The notes: generated by a model not told the origin, from the sequence alone. DNA of 64,000 nt from Pseudoflavonifractor intestinihominis (GCF_040096055.1 NZ_JBBMFK010000009.1:66162-130161), one strand, 5' to 3'; shown: positions 40,360-48,754, numbered from the stretch's first letter. Made by a program: numbers and translations.

Positions 40360-40388
40360 TTGCTATTTTCTGCCCTGTGTGCTATACT
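40360..40388 (+). promoter_or_regulatory. promoter of tRNA-Gly
   Basis: TTGCTA, 17 bases, TATACT, 19 bases before the tRNA. Confidence 0.75.
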
Positions 40389-40407
40389 ATCAAAGTCAAT
40401 TTCAGAT

Positions 40408-40481
40408 GCAGGTGTAGTTCAATGGCAGAACGTCAGCTTCCCAAGCTGAACACGAGGGTTCGATTCCCTTCACCTGCTCCA
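40408..40481 (+). tRNA. tRNA-Gly (anticodon CCC)
   Basis: Acceptor GCAGGTG/CACCTGC, anticodon stem TCAGC/GCTGA with loop TTCCCAA (anticodon CCC, reads GGG), T-loop GTTCGATTC, discriminator T and encoded CCA. It stands alone with its own promoter and terminator. Confidence 0.95.
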
Positions 40482-40537
40482 GCATAAGAAACCTGCTTTT
40501 GACCCGGGTCAAAAGCAGGTTTCTTATGCGTTTTATT
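40482..40537 (+). terminator. tRNA terminator built as a perfect 48-bp palindrome
   Basis: Arms 40482-40505 and 40506-40529 are exact reverse complements without a spacer (centre CCCGGG), followed by GTTTTATT. It starts directly after the CCA of the tRNA. Confidence 0.9.
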
Positions 40538-40582
40538 GCTCCCGTTTCACCGTTCCGATACAGATAGAAAAGGAAGAATGAG

Positions 40583-41332
40583 ATGTCTGCCACAAGAAAG
40601 ACCTACTTTGCCCGGCTGGTGGGGCGCTGCCTAATTTTTATCCTGTGCGTCCTGATGTACCTGTTCTGGCGGGCACCCTTTGCCGTGTTGGACGGGTGGA
40701 ACTTTTTCAAAATGCTCTCGCCGCTGCATCTGCTGTGGGGCGTATGGGTGGTGGACATGTTTCTCCAGATCATCCCCATCCGGAACAAGGTCCCCCTGGG
40801 CTCCCAGAAGCTCTTTGCCAACCGCTTCAGGCCCATCCGGGACAAGATCAACTATGAGGCGCTGAGAAACTATATCGTGGACATCACAAAGAGCGCATAC
40901 AAGGTGTTTATCCTCTGGTGCCTGCTGATCGCGGGGATCGGGGCGCTGTACTATTCCGGCGTGATCGACAGGATCACGCTGTTCATGATCTCCGTGCTGT
41001 TCTATGTGTGCGACCTGATCTGCGTGCTGATCTGGTGCCCCTTCCGGCTGATTATGAAGAACCGCTGCTGCACCACGTGCAGGATCTTCAACTGGGACCA
41101 TCTCATGATGTTTTCGCCGCTGATCTTTATGGGCGGCTTTTTTGCGGTTTCGCTGGTGCTGATGTCCGCGATGGCGTGGCTGGTGTGGGAGCTGTGCGTC
41201 ATGATGTACCCGGAGCGGTTCTGGGACCGCTCCAACGCGGCCCTGAAGTGCTCCGAGTGTACGGACAAGCTCTGTACTCAGTACTGCCGTAGATTGCGCG
41301 GCGGGGATGAGGCGGCGGCAGGGCACCGGTGA
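40583..41332 (+). CDS. polytopic membrane protein with cysteine clusters, function unknown
   Basis: 249 residues with about five transmembrane segments (about 12-30, 45-62, 108-130, 135-155, 180-210). Two cysteine groups stand out: RCCTTCRIFNWDH in the cytoplasmic-side loop (about 162-174) and CSECTDKLCTQYC near the C-terminus (about 223-236), which could bind metal or an iron-sulfur cluster. GGAAG precedes the ATG. It lies between the tRNA and the TPP riboswitch and is not obviously part of either unit. The family is not recognised. Confidence 0.75.
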   Translation: MSATRKTYFARLVGRCLIFILCVLMYLFWRAPFAVLDGWNFFKMLSPLHLLWGVWVVDMFLQIIPIRNKVPLGSQKLFANRFRPIRDKINYEALRNYIVDITKSAYKVFILWCLLIAGIGALYYSGVIDRITLFMISVLFYVCDLICVLIWCPFRLIMKNRCCTTCRIFNWDHLMMFSPLIFMGGFFAVSLVLMSAMAWLVWELCVMMYPERFWDRSNAALKCSECTDKLCTQYCRRLRGGDEAAAGHR

Positions 41333-41354
41333 GCTGGAATGGGAGTCCGGATTC

Positions 41355-41383
41355 TTGACAGCGCTTTTCCACAGTGCTATAGT
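41355..41383 (+). promoter_or_regulatory. sigma-A promoter of the thiamine operon
   Basis: TTGACA, 17 bases, TATAGT, 27 bases before the TPP aptamer. Confidence 0.85.
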
Positions 41384-41410
41384 AACACCTGAAAATTGAA
41401 TCACGACGAT

Positions 41411-41500
41411 GGAATTCTGGGGGGACTCTGCGGAGTTGAGAAGGTAAAACCTGACCCTATGAACCTGATCTGGCTCATACCAGCGTAGGGAAGCAATTCT
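41411..41500 (+). ncRNA. TPP riboswitch (THI element)
   Basis: The conserved core is present: GGGGGGACT and TTGAGA in the pyrimidine-sensor helix, CCTGACCCTATGAACCTGATCTGG, and CATACCAGCGTAGGGAA. P1 is GAATT/AATTC (41412-41416 with 41495-41499). It controls the ykoF-ykoE-ykoD-ykoC operon. Confidence 0.95.
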
Positions 41501-41527
41501 GTACCGTTCTCCGAAAAAGACGTGAAC

Positions 41528-41567
41528 AAAGGGTGCTTTCCCCAGGGAAGGCACCCTTTTTATTTTT
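41528..41567 (+). terminator. riboswitch-controlled terminator
   Basis: AAGGGTGC-TTCCC paired with GGGAA-GCACCCTT, then TTTATTTTT, 28 bases after the aptamer. It implies an OFF switch by termination when TPP is bound. Confidence 0.85.
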
Positions 41568-41584
41568 AGAAAGAAGGAATTTTT

Positions 41585-42220
41585 ATGACAGAACCCAAGA
41601 GCTGTTGCTGCTGCCAGCGGGAGGACCTGCCCTGGTCGGGGCGGGGCGCCACGCTGGATATCTCTGGCTGCCGCTTCTCCCTGTACCCCATGGACTCGGA
41701 CTTTGTGTCCATCATCCTGGGCGCGCTGGAGAAGACCGACACCTCCGCCGTGTGGAGCCAGTCGGACGCCCTGTCCACCGTCTACCGGGGCAAGCTGCCC
41801 TATGTGGTGGACGCGGTGGAGGGCCTGTTCATCAACGCCTTCCGCGAGGGGGTCCACATGGCCCTGGAGTGCCAGTTCTCCAAGGGCTGCCCCGGCGACT
41901 GCGACGGGGACAGCTTCCTGGGCTGGGAGGGGGAGGCCCCCAACGCCGCCGTGGTGGCGGGCGCCCACTTCCCGGTGCTGTGCAAGATCGCCCTCTACCC
42001 CATGGGCGTGCCCGACTACATCGACCACATCGCCAAGGTGTGGCACATGGCGGAGGACGCCGGCCTCCAGCCCACCAGCATCCACTACGCCACCCGTCTG
42101 ACCGGCGACGTGCAGGATGTGTTCCGCTATCTGGAGTCGGTGTGCCGTCTGATGGAGCAGTCCGTGCCCCACTACATCCTCCACTGCACCCTGTCGGTGA
42201 ACAGCCCCACGCAGGAGTAA
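41585..42220 (+). CDS. ykoF: YkoF-type thiamine/HMP-binding protein
   Basis: 211 residues forming two tandem YkoF/TTHA0068-like ferredoxin-type domains (about 22-105 and 125-205). YkoF of Bacillus binds thiamine and is encoded with the ykoEDC transporter. A Cys-rich start (SCCCCQRE, residues 6-13) precedes the first domain and is an addition here. AAGGA lies before the ATG. First gene under the TPP riboswitch; cytoplasmic. Confidence 0.88.
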   Translation: MTEPKSCCCCQREDLPWSGRGATLDISGCRFSLYPMDSDFVSIILGALEKTDTSAVWSQSDALSTVYRGKLPYVVDAVEGLFINAFREGVHMALECQFSKGCPGDCDGDSFLGWEGEAPNAAVVAGAHFPVLCKIALYPMGVPDYIDHIAKVWHMAEDAGLQPTSIHYATRLTGDVQDVFRYLESVCRLMEQSVPHYILHCTLSVNSPTQE

Positions 42221-42257
42221 GACCTACATATATATATATAAAAGGAGAATGGTTCCC

Positions 42258-42857
42258 ATGGAAACCAAAAAGGAAGGTATCTGGAAGCTGAAGGACGTTA
42301 TTTTCGTGACCATGCTGTGCGTGGTTCTGGGCGTGGTCTATCTGGCCGCCGTCTATCTCATCTCGCCCCTGACCGCCGTCTTTGCCCCCACCGGTATGTC
42401 CCTGCTGGGCACCGAGCTGATCTTCGGCATCTGGTTCATGGCCCCCACCCTGGCGGCCTACATCATCCAGAAGCCCAGCGTGGCCATCGTGGCCGAGGTG
42501 CTGGCCTCCCTCGTCGAGGTGCTGCTGGGCAACATGTATGGCCCCATGGTCATCGTGGCGGGCATTGTCCAGGGCGCGGGGGCTGAGATCGTCTTTGCCC
42601 TGTGGCGCTACAAGCGCTTTGACCGCACCACCATGTATCTGGCCACTGTGGGCTGCACCATCACCAGCTTCCTGTGGAGCTTTGTCCGCTCCAACTACAT
42701 CGCCATCGCCCCGGGTCTGCTGGTGGTGTACTTCCTTGTGCGGCTGGTGAGCGCCTTCCTGTTCTCCGGCGTGCTGTGCAAGGTGATGGGCGACGCCCTG
42801 GCCAAGACCGGACTGCTCAAGAGCTACGCCCTGGGCCGGGCTGTCCACAATGGCTGA
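42258..42857 (+). CDS. ykoE: YkoE-type ECF transporter S component
   Basis: Membrane substrate-binding subunit of the thiamine or hydroxymethylpyrimidine (HMP) importer. 199 residues and about six transmembrane helices. ATG 42258 is chosen; an in-frame ATG at 42249 lies one base from the GGAG box, too close. The preceding gap has a short TA repeat (tatatatatata near 42228). The next gene starts eight bases before this one stops. Confidence 0.9.
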   Translation: METKKEGIWKLKDVIFVTMLCVVLGVVYLAAVYLISPLTAVFAPTGMSLLGTELIFGIWFMAPTLAAYIIQKPSVAIVAEVLASLVEVLLGNMYGPMVIVAGIVQGAGAEIVFALWRYKRFDRTTMYLATVGCTITSFLWSFVRSNYIAIAPGLLVVYFLVRLVSAFLFSGVLCKVMGDALAKTGLLKSYALGRAVHNG

Positions 42858-44307
42858 GCCCATCCTGGCGTGCCGGGACCTGACCTTCCGCTATGAGGGG
42901 GAGCCGGTGTTCGAGCACCTGTCCCTGTCGGTGGAGCCCGGCGAGGCCGTGCTGCTGATGGGGCCGTCCGGCTGCGGCAAGAGCAGCCTGGCCTACTGCC
43001 TGTCCGGCCTCTATCCGGCCTACGGCGGGGAGCTGTCCGGGGAGATCACCCTGGAGGGCCGTCCCCTGGCCCAGTATGAGATTGCAGACCGGGCCCAGGC
43101 GGTGTCCATCCTGTTTCAGAACCCGGACAACCAGTTCTGCATGGACCGGGTGGACCACGAGGTCCTCTTTGCCCTGGAGAATATCAACTATCCCGGCGAC
43201 CTGAGGGCGCGGATGCGGCAGCTGCTGGCCCTGGTGGGGCTGGAGGCGGTGGAGACCGCCCTGATCCACACCCTGTCCGGCGGCACCAAGCAGAAGTTGG
43301 CCCTGGCCACCGCCCTGGCTAACGGGGCCCGGATGCTGATCCTGGACGAGCCCTTTGCCAACCTGGACCCGGGTGCCTGCGCCCAGCTGTCCGAGCAGCT
43401 GCGGCAGCTGAACAAGCAGGGGCTGACCCTGCTGATCGTGGATCACCGTCCCGACTACTGGCGGCCTTTCCTGACCCGGGTGCTGATGATGAACCGGGAC
43501 GGCTCCCTGGAGCCGGGCTGTCTGCGGCCCGACGAGCTGGAGAGCCACCGGGCGGAATTTGAGGCCCGGGGCCTGTTTCTGGACGACCAGTGGCTGGAGC
43601 GGCGGCGGCCTCTGCCCCTGCCCCAGCCGGAGACGGCCGCGGTGGAGGGGGAGAATGTGAGCCTGGTGTACGGCCGTAAGACCGTGGCCACGGGGCTGTC
43701 CTTCCGGTTCCCCAAGGGGGGCGTCACCGCCCTGGTGGGCCGCAACGGCAGCGGCAAGACCTCTCTGCTGACGGCCATCGCCGGCGCGGGCGGGTACAAG
43801 GGCAAGCTGCGGGTGGAGGGCCCTGTGGGCCTGGTATTCCAGAACCCCCGGTTCCAGTTTCTCAGCCTGTCGGTGGAGGAGGAGGTGCTCACCACCCTCC
43901 GGGCCGCAAAGCCGAAGGCCGACCCCAACGAGCTTTCCGCTCAGGCGGAGGCGCTGCTGGAGGAGTTCGGCCTGCTGGCCTGGCGGAAGCACTCCCCCTA
44001 CGCCCTCAGCCAGGGGCAGCAGCGCCGCCTGGCTCTGCTGGCCATGCTGGCGGGGGAGCAGCCCCTGCTGCTGCTGGATGAGCCCACCTACGCCCAGGAC
44101 CAGCGGGCCACCGCCTTTATTCTGGATTTGCTGGAGCGGCGGGTGGAAGACGGGCTGACGGCGGTCATCGCCACCCACGACCTGACCCTGGCCAGGCGCT
44201 GCGCCAACGTCATCTACCTGCTGGAGGACGGCAGGATGGAGCGCCTGACGCCGGAGGACCTGGACCGCTACGCCAGAGAGAGGGGGTGCGTCCCGTGCGG
44301 AAGCTGA
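42850..44307 (+). CDS. ykoD: YkoD-type ECF transporter ATPase with two ABC domains
   Basis: 485 residues with two complete ATPase domains in one chain. The first has GPSGCGKSS, LSGGTKQK, MLILDEPF and VDHR; the second has GRNGSGKTS, LSQGQQRR, LLLLDEPT and ATHD. It energises uptake through YkoE and YkoC. Overlaps with both neighbours indicate coupled translation. Fusion of the two EcfA modules is normal for the ykoEDC group. Confidence 0.93.
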   Translation: MAEPILACRDLTFRYEGEPVFEHLSLSVEPGEAVLLMGPSGCGKSSLAYCLSGLYPAYGGELSGEITLEGRPLAQYEIADRAQAVSILFQNPDNQFCMDRVDHEVLFALENINYPGDLRARMRQLLALVGLEAVETALIHTLSGGTKQKLALATALANGARMLILDEPFANLDPGACAQLSEQLRQLNKQGLTLLIVDHRPDYWRPFLTRVLMMNRDGSLEPGCLRPDELESHRAEFEARGLFLDDQWLERRRPLPLPQPETAAVEGENVSLVYGRKTVATGLSFRFPKGGVTALVGRNGSGKTSLLTAIAGAGGYKGKLRVEGPVGLVFQNPRFQFLSLSVEEEVLTTLRAAKPKADPNELSAQAEALLEEFGLLAWRKHSPYALSQGQQRRLALLAMLAGEQPLLLLDEPTYAQDQRATAFILDLLERRVEDGLTAVIATHDLTLARRCANVIYLLEDGRMERLTPEDLDRYARERGCVPCGS

Positions 44308-45011
44308 ATCCGGCCTGGAAGCTGCTGACCCTGATCATCGCGTCCCTCATTATGTCGGTGACCTACAACACCAGACTCAATCTCATCACCGCCGGAATTT
44401 GCCTGCTGGTGACGGTGTGCACCCCAAAGGTGAACCGGAAGCTGCTGGCCCTGTCCATGATCCCCTTCCTCATCGCCGCCTTCGGCATGTTCATGACGGG
44501 CATCCTGTTCCCCAGCGAGGGGGTGCAGCAGGGGGTGGAGATGGCGGCCTTCGGCCAGCGGGTCATCTACGCCAACTCCCTCACCAGCGCCATGCAGCTG
44601 GCCTCCCGGGTGCTGGTCTACGGCGGACTGGGCATGCTCTTCGCCTTCACCACCAACTCCATGGACCTGATCATGAGCCTGATGCAGCAGTTCCATCTGC
44701 CGCCCAAGTTCGCCTACGGCATTCTGGCGGCCTACCACTTTTTCCCCGTGGTCCGCAGCGAGTTCGGCACCGTGGGCACGGCTCTGAAGGTCCGGGGCAT
44801 CAAGACCCTGCCCTTCTCGCCCAAGCGGCTGCTGCCCATGCTGGTCCACGCCCTGGAGCGGTCGGAGAGCCTGGCCATGGCCATGGAGTCCCGGGGCTTC
44901 CAGGAGGGGCGGCCCAGGGCCGTGGCCTTCCGGGTGGCCTTCGGGTGGATCGATATCGCGTTCTTCATCGGACTGCCCGCGGCGCTGCTGGCGGGGCGGT
45001 TCCTGCTGTGA
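44295..45011 (+). CDS. ykoC: YkoC-type ECF transmembrane component (EcfT)
   Basis: 238 residues from GTG 44295 (AGGGGG eight bases upstream), starting MRKLNPAWKLL, with about five transmembrane helices and the coupling helices with Ala-Arg-Gly-like motifs (KVRGIKTLP and MAMESRGFQEG) that contact the ATPase. It completes a dedicated thiamine or HMP importer. A GGAAGGAGG box and the next gene follow after 15 bases with no terminator. Confidence 0.9.
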   Translation: MRKLNPAWKLLTLIIASLIMSVTYNTRLNLITAGICLLVTVCTPKVNRKLLALSMIPFLIAAFGMFMTGILFPSEGVQQGVEMAAFGQRVIYANSLTSAMQLASRVLVYGGLGMLFAFTTNSMDLIMSLMQQFHLPPKFAYGILAAYHFFPVVRSEFGTVGTALKVRGIKTLPFSPKRLLPMLVHALERSESLAMAMESRGFQEGRPRAVAFRVAFGWIDIAFFIGLPAALLAGRFLL

Positions 45012-45026
45012 CAGGAAGGAGGTCCC

Positions 45027-46250
45027 ATGACCATGACAAAACTGGAAGAGCTGGAGGAACTGCGGGTGAGCCACCCGGTGTTCTCCCCCTTCGCCCTGCT
45101 GAAGCTGAGCATGATCCGCTACGGCGCCGTGTTCACCGAGCGGGCTCTGGACAGTATCCAGGGTTCCCCCTACGCCTTTGGGGACGACAACGCCTTTGAC
45201 ATCCGCTTCGGTGGCCGGGACGGCCGCCGGGCCATGCCGGGGCCCATCCTCCTGCGGGATGGCTCCTTTGTGTACGTCAACTACGGGGAACCCTACGAGA
45301 ACCCCTACACCATTGACTGCGACGGTGGGGTGTACCTGCTCCTGGACGGGGAGAAGCTGGTGGATACTTTGGACTTTGTCCCCCGGCCCGACTTCTACGG
45401 CAAGCGCACCAGCCGGGGCACCCCCATGTCGTCGGTGGCCGACGTCCGGGGCCAGAAGCTGATCCTCAACGCCTACCAGCGGTGCCGCCTGTGGGAGGGG
45501 GGAGACCAGTGCGGCTTCTGTGCCTTCTTCACCGGCGGACACAGCGCCGGGGCGGTGGACTGCCGGGACGTGTACGAGACCATCCGGGAGGCGGTGAAGG
45601 AGCCGGGCCGGTTCTCCGAGATCAGCCTGTCCGGGGGCACCGACTTCTCCGGCGAGCCCCCCTTCTCCGTGGAGATCGACCGGTACATCAAGGTGCTGCA
45701 GGCCATCGGCCGCAACTTCACCGGCCGCTTCCCCTGCCAGCTCATGGCCCCCGCCTATCCCAAGGCGGAGTTGCAGAGGATCTATGACCAGACGGGCATC
45801 ACCTCCTACGCGCCCAACATCGAGGTGTGGGGGGAGGAGCTGTTCAAAGAGCTGTGCCCCGGCAAGCACCGCTGGATTGGCTACGAGGAGTGGATTCGCC
45901 GCACCCTGGACGCGGTGGAGGTATTCGGCGTGGGGAAGGTGTGCACCCAGGTGGTGGCCGGGGCGGAGCTGGCGGCAAAGCACGGCTTCTCCGACCCGGA
46001 GGAGGCTCTGGAGTCCAACTTTCAGGCCTGCCAGTTCTTTGCCAGCCGGGGCGTCCAGTTCCTGGTGACCATCTGGCGGCCCCACCGGGCCACCCGGCTG
46101 GGCTGCCGCCCCATGGCGCCTCTGGACTACTACGTGCGTCTGGCGGAGGGGGTCCACGCCATCCGGAAGGCCCACGGCCTGCACAACACCAACGACGACT
46201 ACAAACACTGCGGGAACCACCCCGACAGCGATCTGGAAAGGCTGGATTGA
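45027..46250 (+). CDS. atypical radical SAM enzyme in the TPP regulon
   Basis: 407 residues. The cluster motif is Cys153-X8-Cys162-X2-Cys165 (CRLWEGGDQCGFC), not the usual CX3CX2C. After it, ISLSGGTDFSGEPPF corresponds to the GGE-like SAM-binding strand of a partial TIM barrel; VWGEELF, TQVVAGAELAAKHG and VTIWRPHRATRLG continue the barrel. The 150 residues before the cluster form an extra N-terminal domain (MPGPILLRDGSFVYVNYGEPY). It follows ykoC by 15 bases without a terminator, so TPP should control it. A role in thiamine salvage or synthesis is inferred from context. BioB/ThiH-like and LipA-like enzymes are the nearest general relatives I can suggest. Confidence 0.8.
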   Translation: MTMTKLEELEELRVSHPVFSPFALLKLSMIRYGAVFTERALDSIQGSPYAFGDDNAFDIRFGGRDGRRAMPGPILLRDGSFVYVNYGEPYENPYTIDCDGGVYLLLDGEKLVDTLDFVPRPDFYGKRTSRGTPMSSVADVRGQKLILNAYQRCRLWEGGDQCGFCAFFTGGHSAGAVDCRDVYETIREAVKEPGRFSEISLSGGTDFSGEPPFSVEIDRYIKVLQAIGRNFTGRFPCQLMAPAYPKAELQRIYDQTGITSYAPNIEVWGEELFKELCPGKHRWIGYEEWIRRTLDAVEVFGVGKVCTQVVAGAELAAKHGFSDPEEALESNFQACQFFASRGVQFLVTIWRPHRATRLGCRPMAPLDYYVRLAEGVHAIRKAHGLHNTNDDYKHCGNHPDSDLERLD

Positions 46251-46252
46251 CC

Positions 46253-46741
46253 ATGGAACTGCCGCGTTTGACCCCTATTGCGCCCCAATATCTGGCCCTG
46301 CTCCAGGCGGGGGAGCCGGTGGCCGTGGTGGACGACGGGGAAGAGAGTTTCCCCTTCCGCCCCGCCATCCTTCTGAGTCCTGACGGCGCTGTGCTGGCCC
46401 TGGGGCTGGAGCAGGAGCGGACCCGGGCGGGCCGGGGCCTAGTCCGGGCCCTCTGGTTTGGCGGGACCGTGACCCTCTTTTTCCGGGGCAAGGAGGGCGC
46501 TGTCCGCCTGACGGCCCGGCCCTGGAAGTGCCACATCACCGGCGGATTGTTCCGGCAGGTGCTGGACCGGTACCGGGGCGAGCACCCCGGCGGCGACCTG
46601 TCCGTGGTGTGGGAGCTGCACCCGGTGAAGTGGGAGGATACGGCGGAGCAGCCTCCCCGTCCCCAGCCCCAGGACCTCCTCTCCGAGGCGGAGGTCCACC
46701 TGGAGCTGCTGCGGCCCAGAGATACAGAAAATGAAAATTAA
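46253..46741 (+). CDS. unknown partner protein of the radical SAM enzyme
   Basis: 162 residues, start ATG two bases after the radical-SAM stop, so translation is likely coupled. Soluble, alpha/beta, with strands such as PFRPAILLSPDGAVLALGL and TVTLFFRGKEGAVRL that loosely recall FMN-binding split barrels, and a C-terminal block CHITGGLFRQVLDRYRGEHP. No cluster-binding cysteine set (one Cys). It may be a substrate carrier, a chaperone or a separate enzyme in the same pathway; no family is assigned. Confidence 0.65.
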   Translation: MELPRLTPIAPQYLALLQAGEPVAVVDDGEESFPFRPAILLSPDGAVLALGLEQERTRAGRGLVRALWFGGTVTLFFRGKEGAVRLTARPWKCHITGGLFRQVLDRYRGEHPGGDLSVVWELHPVKWEDTAEQPPRPQPQDLLSEAEVHLELLRPRDTENEN

Positions 46742-46748
46742 ACGGCAA

Positions 46749-46788
46749 AAACAGGCAGGCAGACGCCCATGCGTCTGCCTGCCTGTTT
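46749..46788. terminator. bidirectional terminator
   Basis: AAACAGGCAGGCAGACGC, loop CCAT, exact complement. The T-run is longer on the minus strand. It ends the thiamine-radical-SAM operon and the convergent CMD-cupin gene. Confidence 0.88.
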
Positions 46789-46801
46789 GCGCTGACGTCA
46801 A

Positions 46802-47554
46802 TCAGCTCAGCTTGCCGTATACCTCGTCGGTGACGGCCTCCAGCCACTCGTTGGAGCAGTCCTCGCCGGGCACCTCCAGGGCCAGGTGGGAGAACCAGCT
46901 GTCCGGGGCGGCGCCGTGCCAGTGCTTCACCTCGGGCGGGATGTTGACCACGTCGCCGGGGTGGAGCTCCCGGGCCTCCCGGCCCCACTCCTGGTAGTAG
47001 CCCCGGCCGGCCACGCAGACCAGGAGCTGGCCGCCGCCCTTGGCGGCATGGTGGATGTGCCAGTTGTTGCGGCAGCCCGGCTCAAAGGTCACGTTGTACA
47101 CGCCCACCTGGCTGGTGGAGAGGGGCTGCAGATAGCTCTGGCCCACAAAATACCGGGCAAAGCCGTCGTTGGGGGCTCCGATGGGGAAGACCATCTCCCG
47201 CTGGTGCATGGCCTTGCCGTCCTCACCGTTGTCCTCGGCCCACACCTCCTTGGCCATGCGGAAGGCAGCCCAGGCCTTGGGCCAGCCGGCGTAGAAGGCC
47301 GCGTGGGTCAGGATCTCGGCGATCTCCTGCCGGGTGATGCCGTTGTGCTTTGCGGTGGTCAGGTGGTACTGGAAGGAGCTGTCCACCAGGCCCTGGGCCA
47401 TGAGGGCCACCACGGTGACCAGGGACCGGTCCCGCAGGGAGAGCTTGTCCTCCCGGCTCCACACCTCACCGAATAACACGTCGTCATTGAGCTGGGCGAA
47501 CTTGGGCGCGAACTCGCCCAGCGCCGCTCTGCCCGCTGTCTGTTTCACTGCCAT
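46802..47554 (-). CDS. carboxymuconolactone decarboxylase-like / cupin fusion
   Basis: 250 residues. Residues about 15-105 form an AhpD/CMD-type helical domain (SLRDRSLVTVVALMAQG, HLTTAKHNGITRQEI) without the redox Cys pair of AhpD. Residues about 130-240 form a cupin with NNWHIHH, a conserved Gly-rich turn, HPGDVVNIPPEVKHWHG and several metal-binding His. Such fusions occur in many gut Clostridia and the reaction is undefined; a quinone or carbonyl metabolism role is a guess. The next gene upstream is an alcohol dehydrogenase on the same strand, 33 bases away. Confidence 0.87.
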   Translation of the reverse strand: MAVKQTAGRAALGEFAPKFAQLNDDVLFGEVWSREDKLSLRDRSLVTVVALMAQGLVDSSFQYHLTTAKHNGITRQEIAEILTHAAFYAGWPKAWAAFRMAKEVWAEDNGEDGKAMHQREMVFPIGAPNDGFARYFVGQSYLQPLSTSQVGVYNVTFEPGCRNNWHIHHAAKGGGQLLVCVAGRGYYQEWGREARELHPGDVVNIPPEVKHWHGAAPDSWFSHLALEVPGEDCSNEWLEAVTDEVYGKLS

Positions 47555-47587
47555 GCTGTTTTCCTCCTTTTATACGCTATACACTCA

Positions 47588-48754
47588 TTACATGCTGGCC
47601 TTCAGAATCTGGATCACATCGGCCCGGGTCAGCTCCCGATAGCCGCCGGACAGGAGGAAGGTGCCGTCGGCGATGCCCTCCAGCATATCCTCCGTGACGC
47701 CCAGGTCCCGGATATTCATGGCCACGCCCAGCTCCTTCATCCAGGCCTCCATGGCCTCCAGGCCGGCCTGGGCCAGGGCCCTGTCGTCCTTGCCCCTGGG
47801 GTCCACGCCCCACACGTTGACCGCGAAGCGGGCAAACTTGGGCAGGCCGTACTCCATGATGAAGCGGTAGTAGGCCAGGGACACGGCGGACAGGGTCATG
47901 CCATGGGTTGCGTCGGTGTAGGCGCCGATGGACTGGCCGATCATGTGGACCTCCCAGTCGGTGGACTTGCCCATGGCCAGCAGGGTGTTCAGAGCCCAGG
48001 TGGCCGCCCACATGATGTTGCTGCGGGCCTCGTAGTCCTCCGGGTTGCGGAGGGCGGCCCGGGAGCTGACGATGAGGGACTTCATCAGCCCCTCGGCGAT
48101 GTAGTCGGTGGTGTTGTCGTCGGTGCCGGAGAAATACTGTTCGCAGATGTGGTTGAAGGCGTCGTAGATGCCGGCCACCATCTGCTTCATGGGCACCGTG
48201 AAGGTGTAGGTGGGGTTCAGGATGGTGAATTTGGGCATGACGTTGCTGCCGAACACGTGGCCGATCTTCCGCTTCTGCCGGTGGTTGGTGATGACCGAGC
48301 CGCCGTTCATCTCCGACCCGGTGCCCACCATGGTGAGCACGCAGCCCACGGGGATGATCCGGTTGTCCACGTCCTCCATGCGGAGGTAGTATTTCTCCCA
48401 GGGGTCCTGGGCGCACCAGGCGGATACGGACAGGGCCTTGGCGTAGTCGCACACCGAGCCGCCGCCCACCGCCAGGATCAGGTCCACGTCGTGTTCCCGG
48501 GCGATACGGCAGCCCTCGTACAGCTTTTCCACCGTGGGGTTGGGCATGACGCCGGGCAGCTCGAAGACCTCCTTGCCGCAGCGGTTCAGGATGTCCACCA
48601 CCTGCTGGTAGAGGCCGGACTTCTTGATGGACCCTCCGCCGTAAGCCAGCAGCACCTTGCCGCCGTAGCCAGCCAGCTCGCCGGACAGGGCCTCCAGGGC
48701 CTTCTCGCCGAAGTGTACGCGGGTGGGGTTACAGTATGTGAAATTTCCAAGCAT
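47588..48754 (-). CDS. iron-containing alcohol dehydrogenase (butanol/YqhD type)
   Basis: NAD(P)H-dependent reduction of aldehydes to alcohols. 388 residues: N-terminal Rossmann part with VGGGSVCDYAKAL, then the metal-binding C-terminal domain with GIYDAFNHICEQYF (Asp, His) and VHMIGQSIGAYTDATHG (two His). ATG 48754 has AGGAGG seven bases upstream; the open frame continues further without homology. Aldehyde detoxification or fermentation is likely. The CMD-cupin gene follows and may be co-transcribed. Confidence 0.93.
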   Translation of the reverse strand: MLGNFTYCNPTRVHFGEKALEALSGELAGYGGKVLLAYGGGSIKKSGLYQQVVDILNRCGKEVFELPGVMPNPTVEKLYEGCRIAREHDVDLILAVGGGSVCDYAKALSVSAWCAQDPWEKYYLRMEDVDNRIIPVGCVLTMVGTGSEMNGGSVITNHRQKRKIGHVFGSNVMPKFTILNPTYTFTVPMKQMVAGIYDAFNHICEQYFSGTDDNTTDYIAEGLMKSLIVSSRAALRNPEDYEARSNIMWAATWALNTLLAMGKSTDWEVHMIGQSIGAYTDATHGMTLSAVSLAYYRFIMEYGLPKFARFAVNVWGVDPRGKDDRALAQAGLEAMEAWMKELGVAMNIRDLGVTEDMLEGIADGTFLLSGGYRELTRADVIQILKASM

